Assembly: GCF_000952685.1 (NCBI RefSeq)
Contig: NZ_JYHV01000015.1
Coordinates: 248,001 to 312,000 of the forward strand
Reading direction: 5' to 3'
DNA length: 64,000 nt
DNA from: Stutzerimonas stutzeri
Lineage (GTDB): Bacteria > Pseudomonadota > Gammaproteobacteria > Pseudomonadales > Pseudomonadaceae
Part shown: positions 59,485 through 64,000 of the stretch, piece by piece
How positions within the stretch are numbered: position 1 is the stretch's first letter
How the letters are laid out: each line of letters starts with the position of its first letter
Translations under genes and position numbers: made by a program
Notes under the pieces: generated by a model
The model's input: the letters and a program-made list of their open reading frames with translations, nothing else
Databases searched by the model: none
Told to the model about the DNA's origin: nothing

Positions 59485-59841
59485 TCAGCCACATACGGAG
59501 GTGCGTTCAGGTCGGTTGCGCATGGCATCCAGACGCTGGCTGCTGGACGCCAGCCAGTGCTTGTTGGCGTTGAGGATGGTCTGAAGCATTTGATGAACCC
59601 AGTCAGGCAGGTGCGGATGGAGGCGGTAGTACACCCACTGGCCCTGGCGCCGGTCGGCCAGCAATCCGCAATTGCGGAGCTGCGCCAGGTGGCGGGAGAC
59701 TTTGGGCTGGATCTCATCCAGGGCACAGGTCAGTTCGCAGACGCACAGTTCACCTTCGCGGGCGATGAGCAACGTCATCCGCGCACGGGTTTCGTCGGCC
59801 AGACATTTGAAAACGGTGGTAGGGGTCAAGTGCTCGATCAT
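59485..59841 (-). CDS. arsR: ArsR-family arsenite-responsive repressor
   Basis: The 118-residue winged-helix repressor has the metalloid site ELCVCEL (C33, C35, with C39 nearby) on the DNA-binding helix and [21 protein letters not shown] as recognition helix. It would repress the ars operon and the divergent acr3 until As(III) binds. The start at 59841 fits family length; an upstream extension is unrelated. Probable operator DNA lies between it and acr3. Confidence 0.92.
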   Translation of the reverse strand: MIEHLTPTTVFKCLADETRARMTLLIAREGELCVCELTCALDEIQPKVSRHLAQLRNCGLLADRRQGQWVYYRLHPHLPDWVHQMLQTILNANKHWLASSSQRLDAMRNRPERTSVCG

Positions 59842-59931
59842 CGAGAGTCGGTGCCATCGAGAAGATATGGTTTTGCGAATATATTTGTTTCGGCATATTA
59901 GGTAAAGGTTTCGTTGTCTTCGATCAATCAG

Positions 59932-59944
59932 CTTAGGACCTAAG
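59932..59944. promoter_or_regulatory. Palindrome in the arsR-acr3 divergent region
   Basis: CTTAGGACCTAAG is a perfect 6+1+6 inverted repeat between the divergent arsR and acr3 genes. It may be part of the ArsR operator, but no consensus from other sites in the window supports it. Confidence 0.4.
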
Positions 59945-60039
59945 ACGGCTATGCTTAAGGGGCCGAAAGCGCTACGCTTTGCGACTATAAACATATCAAA
60001 CAGCGTATGTCAGTTGTTACCCCGAAACCAGGATTCCGA

Positions 60040-61116
60040 ATGTCCAGTCAATGTGAAGTCGACAAAAGATCTGGGGCGCCGTCGCTCGGTTTCTTCGAGC
60101 GTTTTCTGACGGTCTGGGTGTTTTGTTGCATCGTCGCCGGAACGCTGCTCGGGCTCTATGCGCCGACCGCTGCGCGTGCTGTGGGCGGGTTGGAAATCGC
60201 CCATGTAAACATTCCGGTCGGCCTGCTGATTTGGGTGATGATCGTTCCGATGCTGATGAAGATCGATTTCTCTTCGCTGCGCGAGGTGTATGCCCAGCGC
60301 GTGAGCATGGGCGTCACGCTGTTTGTCAACTGGGCCGTTAAGCCCTTCACTATGGCGTTGCTCGGCTGGCTATTCATCAAACATGTGTTCGCTCCCTGGC
60401 TACCTGCAGCCGAGCTGGACAGCTACATGGCCGGGCTGATCCTTCTGGGCGCTGCGCCTTGCACGGCGATGGTCTTTGTCTGGAGCAACCTCTGCAACGG
60501 CAACGCGAATTTCACCCTCACCCAAGTGGCACTCAATGATCTGGTGATGGTGTTCGCCTTTGCTCCGATCGTGGCCTTGCTATTGGGTGTGTCATCCATT
60601 CCGGTGCCCTGGGATACGCTGTTGTTCTCTGTGTTGTTGTATATCGTGATCCCACTGGCCATCGCCCAGTTCATTCGTGCCCGGCTGATCCGGCGAGGGG
60701 CAGCGGCATTCCAGGCAGCGCTGACTGGCAGCGCGCCGTTTTCGATCGCGGCACTGTTGGTCACACTGGTTCTGTTGTTTTCGTTCCAGGGCGAGGCGAT
60801 CGTCGAACAACCATTGATCATCGCCATGCTGGCGGTGCCAATCTTTTTGCAGACGTTATTCATCGCGGGCCTCGGCTATTGGCTGAATCGTAAATGGCAG
60901 GTCCGCCATGACGTCGCCGGCCCCTCTGCGATGATTGGCGCGTCTAATTTCTTCGAGCTGGCGGTAGCGGTCGCCATTGTGCTGTACGGATTCGACTCAG
61001 GGGCGGCGCTCGCCACGGTGGTAGGCGTACTGATCGAAGTGCCGGTCATGCTCTGGCTGGTCCGTACGGTCAATCAAAGTCGCGCGTGGTACAGCCGAGC
61101 TCTGCGCCAGCCATGA
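60040..61116 (+). CDS. acr3: Acr3-type arsenite efflux permease
   Basis: The 358-residue protein has ten membrane helices of the ACR3 (BASS) family, with the conserved Cys in GAAPCTAMVFVWSNLCNGNANFTL (seen in parts) and GASNFFELAVAVAIVLYG. It pumps As(OH)3/As(III) out. The ATG at 60040 follows AGGA; an ATG at 60007 is the alternative. It is divergent from arsR. No arsC gene is present beside it. Confidence 0.93.
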   Translation: MSSQCEVDKRSGAPSLGFFERFLTVWVFCCIVAGTLLGLYAPTAARAVGGLEIAHVNIPVGLLIWVMIVPMLMKIDFSSLREVYAQRVSMGVTLFVNWAVKPFTMALLGWLFIKHVFAPWLPAAELDSYMAGLILLGAAPCTAMVFVWSNLCNGNANFTLTQVALNDLVMVFAFAPIVALLLGVSSIPVPWDTLLFSVLLYIVIPLAIAQFIRARLIRRGAAAFQAALTGSAPFSIAALLVTLVLLFSFQGEAIVEQPLIIAMLAVPIFLQTLFIAGLGYWLNRKWQVRHDVAGPSAMIGASNFFELAVAVAIVLYGFDSGAALATVVGVLIEVPVMLWLVRTVNQSRAWYSRALRQP

Positions 61117-61465
61117 CTCCTGTTCGATCGCAGGTGCGATCAACCCATACGGCCTAAATTCCTGAGCAGCCGATTGTCAGTCAGACGACCCACGAGCGAT
61201 TCAGCTCGGGCAGCAACCCCAGGGCTGACGAGGCGGGCAGACAAAAAGCGGCACCGCCGGTTTCAGGCTATGTTGATCAATGAGTCAGGCTTGCATCTGG
61301 CCTCTGATGCTCCCATAAAGGAGCAGGCTGTGGGTGGAGGGGTGATGCCATATGGCCATAAAGCGATGTATGGTCTGGGTAAGCCGATGTGTTTTTTGTT
61401 AAAGTCCGCCGCTTGCGAAGCGAGCAGTCAGCCAGCTTTGAATTTGCACAGAAAGAGGTGTCTGC
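61117..61465. other. gacA upstream region
   Basis: This 349-base gap between acr3 and gacA holds no supported gene; one open + strand frame has no recognisable sequence. It probably contains the gacA promoter. Confidence 0.5.
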
Positions 61466-62110
61466 TTGATTAGGGTGCTTGTGGTCGATGACCACGATCT
61501 AGTGCGCACAGGCATTTCCCGAATGCTTGCCGATATCGATGGCCTACAGGTAGTCGGACAGGCGGAATCCGGCGAGATTGCGCTCAAGAAGTCGCGGGAG
61601 CTCAAGCCGGACGTCGTGCTGATGGATGTCAAAATGCCGGGCATTGGCGGCCTCGAGGCCACCCGTAAGCTCCTGCGCAGCCACCCGGACATCAAAGTCA
61701 TCGCTGTCACTATCTGCGAAGAAGATCCCTTCCCTACGCGACTGTTACAGGCGGGCGCCGCCGGTTACCTGACGAAAGGCGCGGCGCTCGACGAGATGAT
61801 TCAGGCGATTCGCATGGTCTTTGCCGGGCAGCGCTACATCAGTCCACAGATCGCCCAGCAACTGGCACTTAAATCGTTTCAGCCGAAGGTCAACGGCTCA
61901 CCCTTCGATCTTCTCTCCGAGCGGGAGATCCAGATTGCCCTGATGATCGCTAACTGCCAGAAGGTACAGACCATTTCAGACAAGCTTTGCCTGTCGCCGA
62001 AAACGGTCAACACTTACCGTTACCGCATCTATGAAAAGCTTTCGGTGACCAGCGACGTCGAGTTGGCGCTGCTCGCCGTCCGTCACGGCATGGTCGACAC
62101 CATCAATTGA
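61466..62110 (+). CDS. gacA: GacA, global response regulator
   Basis: The 214-residue LuxR-type regulator has a receiver with D54 ([13 protein letters not shown]) and a C-terminal helix-turn-helix ([39 protein letters not shown], seen in parts). It is the Pseudomonas GacA/UvrY regulator that, with GacS, turns on the small RNAs RsmX/Y/Z. It uses a TTG start with AAAGAGGTG upstream. Its stop overlaps the uvrC start (TGATG). Confidence 0.96.
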   Translation: MIRVLVVDDHDLVRTGISRMLADIDGLQVVGQAESGEIALKKSRELKPDVVLMDVKMPGIGGLEATRKLLRSHPDIKVIAVTICEEDPFPTRLLQAGAAGYLTKGAALDEMIQAIRMVFAGQRYISPQIAQQLALKSFQPKVNGSPFDLLSEREIQIALMIANCQKVQTISDKLCLSPKTVNTYRYRIYEKLSVTSDVELALLAVRHGMVDTIN

Positions 62111-63930
62111 TGAGCGGCTTCGATTCCTCCGCTTTTCTGGCTTCCTGCAGCGGACGTCCCGGCGTCTACCGGATGTTCGATGCCGACGCCAAGCTGCTCT
62201 ACGTGGGCAAGGCGAAAAATCTCAAGAAGCGTCTGGCAAGTTATTTCCGCAAGACCGGGCAGGCGCCTAAAACCGCCGCGCTGGTAGCCCGCATCGCGCA
62301 GGTCGAAACCACTATCACGGCGAATGAAACCGAAGCGCTGCTGCTCGAACAGACGTTGATCAAACAGTGGCGCCCGCCTTACAACATCCTGCTGCGCGAC
62401 GATAAGTCGTATCCCTACGTGTTTCTTTCGAGCGGCGAATTTCCTCGGCTCAGTATTCATCGCGGTGCAAAGAAGGAGGCGGGACGTTATTTCGGCCCGT
62501 ACCCCAGCGCCGGCGCAATTCGCGAAAGCCTGGGTCTGCTGCAAAAGGCCTTCTTCGTGCGCCAATGCGAAGACAGCTACTACCGCAACCGCACCCGACC
62601 TTGTCTGCAGTATCAGATCAAGCGTTGCAAGGCACCTTGCGTGAAGCTGGTCGACGCCGACGAATATGCAGAAGATGTCCGGCATTCTGTGATGTTCCTG
62701 GAGGGGCGCAGCAATGCCCTGGCCGAGGAGCTGTCGAAGAACATGGAGAAGGCAGCGGCGGCGCTCGATTTCGAGCGCGCCGCGCAGATTCGCGATCAGA
62801 TCGGCATTCTGCGTCGCGTGCAAGATCAACAGAGCATGGAAGGCGGCAGCGGTAACGTCGATATCGTCGCCGCCGTGGTGAGCCCAGGCGGTGCCTGTGT
62901 GCATTTGATTAGCGTGCGTGGCGGGCGGGTTCTCGGCAGTAAGAATTTCTTCCCGCAGGTCGCCATCGAAGAGAGCGTCAGCGACGTGCTCCAGGCATTC
63001 CTGGAGCAGTACTACCTCAGCTCCATGGAGCGCGATCTCCCCGCGGAGCTGATCGTCAATACGGTTCACGAAGACTTCGATACCTTGATCAGCGCGGTTG
63101 CAGAGCTGCGCGACGTCGAGCTGACGATCACTCATCGTGTTCGTGGAACCCGGGCACGCTGGCAGCAGCTGGCCCTGACCAACGCCGAGCAGGCACTCGG
63201 GGCGCGGTTGGCGAACCGTCAACATTTGGCGGCCCGTTTCCAGGCCCTGGCCGAGGCGTTGGAGCTGGACGAACTGCCCACCCGCCTGGAATGTTTCGAT
63301 ATCAGCCATTCCAGCGGTGAGGCCACGGTCGCGTCCTGTGTGGTATTCGGCCCGGAAGGGCCGCTGAAATCTGATTACCGTCGCTACAACATCGAAGGTG
63401 TCACTGCCGGCGATGACTATGCAGCGATGCATCAGGCGCTCTCACGGCGATTCAAGAAAGCCGCCGAGGGGGAGGGCAAGCTCCCTGACATATTGCTGGT
63501 GGACGGCGGCAAGGGGCAGTTGAACATGGCCCGCGAGGTCCTGCAGGAGCTTGCCGTGCCGGAGCTGATCCTGCTGGGCGTGGCCAAGGGCGTGACGCGT
63601 AAACCCGGTCTGGAGACGCTCTATCTCAATGACGCCGCGCATGAATTCACGCTGCCTGGCGATTCCCCGGCGTTGCATCTGATCCAGCAAGTACGCGACG
63701 AGGCTCACCGTTTCGCCATCACTGGCCATCGCGCACGCCGCGCAAAGACGCGAACGACCTCTACGTTGGAGGGTGTGCCGGGCATCGGACCGAAACGTCG
63801 TCGCGAACTGCTCAAGCACTTTGGTGGTCTTCAAGAACTCTGCCGCGCCAGTCTCGATGAAATCGCCAAGGCGCCCGGGATCAGCAAAAAGCTCGCCGAA
63901 TCGATTTATGCCGCTCTGCACAGTGAGTAG
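62110..63930 (+). CDS. uvrC: UvrC, excinuclease ABC subunit C
   Basis: The 606-residue nuclease has an N-terminal GIY-YIG-like domain ([29 protein letters not shown], in parts), a UVR segment (about 200-240, [22 protein letters not shown]), an RNase H-like second nuclease domain ([20 protein letters not shown]) and C-terminal helix-hairpin-helix repeats ([17 protein letters not shown]). It makes both cuts in nucleotide-excision repair. The gacA-uvrC overlap is typical for Pseudomonas. Confidence 0.97.
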   Translation: MSGFDSSAFLASCSGRPGVYRMFDADAKLLYVGKAKNLKKRLASYFRKTGQAPKTAALVARIAQVETTITANETEALLLEQTLIKQWRPPYNILLRDDKSYPYVFLSSGEFPRLSIHRGAKKEAGRYFGPYPSAGAIRESLGLLQKAFFVRQCEDSYYRNRTRPCLQYQIKRCKAPCVKLVDADEYAEDVRHSVMFLEGRSNALAEELSKNMEKAAAALDFERAAQIRDQIGILRRVQDQQSMEGGSGNVDIVAAVVSPGGACVHLISVRGGRVLGSKNFFPQVAIEESVSDVLQAFLEQYYLSSMERDLPAELIVNTVHEDFDTLISAVAELRDVELTITHRVRGTRARWQQLALTNAEQALGARLANRQHLAARFQALAEALELDELPTRLECFDISHSSGEATVASCVVFGPEGPLKSDYRRYNIEGVTAGDDYAAMHQALSRRFKKAAEGEGKLPDILLVDGGKGQLNMAREVLQELAVPELILLGVAKGVTRKPGLETLYLNDAAHEFTLPGDSPALHLIQQVRDEAHRFAITGHRARRAKTRTTSTLEGVPGIGPKRRRELLKHFGGLQELCRASLDEIAKAPGISKKLAESIYAALHSE

Positions 63931-63964
63931 AATCGCCCCCTAAATCTGCGGATCAGTGGTATCG

Positions 63965-64000
63965 ATGAACATTCCAAATATTCTCACCGTGCTACGTGTA
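63965..64000 (+). CDS. pgsA: PgsA N-terminus (partial), phosphatidylglycerophosphate synthase
   Basis: The window ends 36 bases into a frame reading MNIPNILTVLRV, the typical PgsA start. It follows uvrC after 34 bp, as in other Pseudomonas genomes. Only the first 12 residues are visible. Confidence 0.8.
   Translation, partial: MNIPNILTVLRV

Noticed and set aside
61126-61141. Inverted repeat GATCGCA / TGCGATC directly after acr3
   Set aside because: The two arms are only two bases apart so only a shorter hairpin could form, and there is no T tract; too weak to call as terminator.
61174-61473. Open + strand frame of 99 codons between acr3 and gacA
   Set aside because: No family resemblance, no ribosome site, and it overlaps the gacA start in another frame.

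Overview
The window is GC-rich, gene-dense bacterial chromosome. Its gene content fits Pseudomonas sensu lato, most like the Stutzerimonas (P. stutzeri) group. The ErcA/ErcS, ErbR, NosP/NahK and PQQ genes lie in an order close to the P. aeruginosa exa-pqq-erc locus and the P. putida ped cluster. The right edge has the typical gacA-uvrC-pgsA order. The species assignment is inference from content and order. No rRNA, tRNA, insertion sequence, phage gene or CRISPR array was seen.

Layout. 0.2-5.3 kb: a MerR-type regulator, the PQQ-associated protease PqqF and a porin. 5.6-10.1 kb: NosP-NahK and the response regulator ErbR. 10.5-14.7 kb: an ABC system of the PQQ-alcohol-oxidation type (permease, ATPase, beta-propeller, Sel1-repeat protein, binding protein). 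14.9-17.3 kb: a cupredoxin-like protein and a PedS2/PedR2-like two-component pair. 17.4-21.6 kb: six genes with no evident link to alcohol oxidation (EthD-like, diguanylate cyclase, GFA, VOC, DUF421, exonuclease). 21.8-26.1 kb: pentapeptide protein, quinoprotein alcohol dehydrogenase ExaA/PedE, divergent cytochrome c550 and a binding protein. 26.3-34.1 kb: complete kdpFABCDE, which splits the alcohol cluster. 34.1-36.8 kb: MFS transporter and a second binding protein. 37.1-40.8 kb: a second, lanthanide-type quinoprotein (PedH-like) and aldehyde dehydrogenase ExaC. 41.3-49.6 kb: pqqABCDEH, ercA, ercS. 49.6-56.0 kb: a Cus-type copper/silver efflux operon. 56.0-61.1 kb: an ars cluster built on the GAPDH/ArsJ and Acr3 routes. 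61.5-64.0 kb: gacA, uvrC and the start of pgsA.

How it works together. Two periplasmic PQQ alcohol dehydrogenases, one with a calcium-type and one with a lanthanide-type metal site, would pass electrons to cytochrome c550. ExaC oxidises the aldehyde, and PqqABCDE/F/H make the cofactor. Four or more signalling proteins (NahK, ErbR, PedS2/PedR2, ErcS) are encoded among them. The most notable non-coding signal is an 18-bp imperfect palindrome, best form CTACTACCAAGGGAGTAG. I found it upstream of seven alcohol-oxidation transcription units: porin, erbR, the ABC operon/cupredoxin pair, exaA/exaB, pedH, exaC and pqqA. Its better-conserved half points at the target gene each time, so it looks like the operator of a shared regulon. 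The metal and arsenic clusters between ercS and gacA look like accessory cargo.
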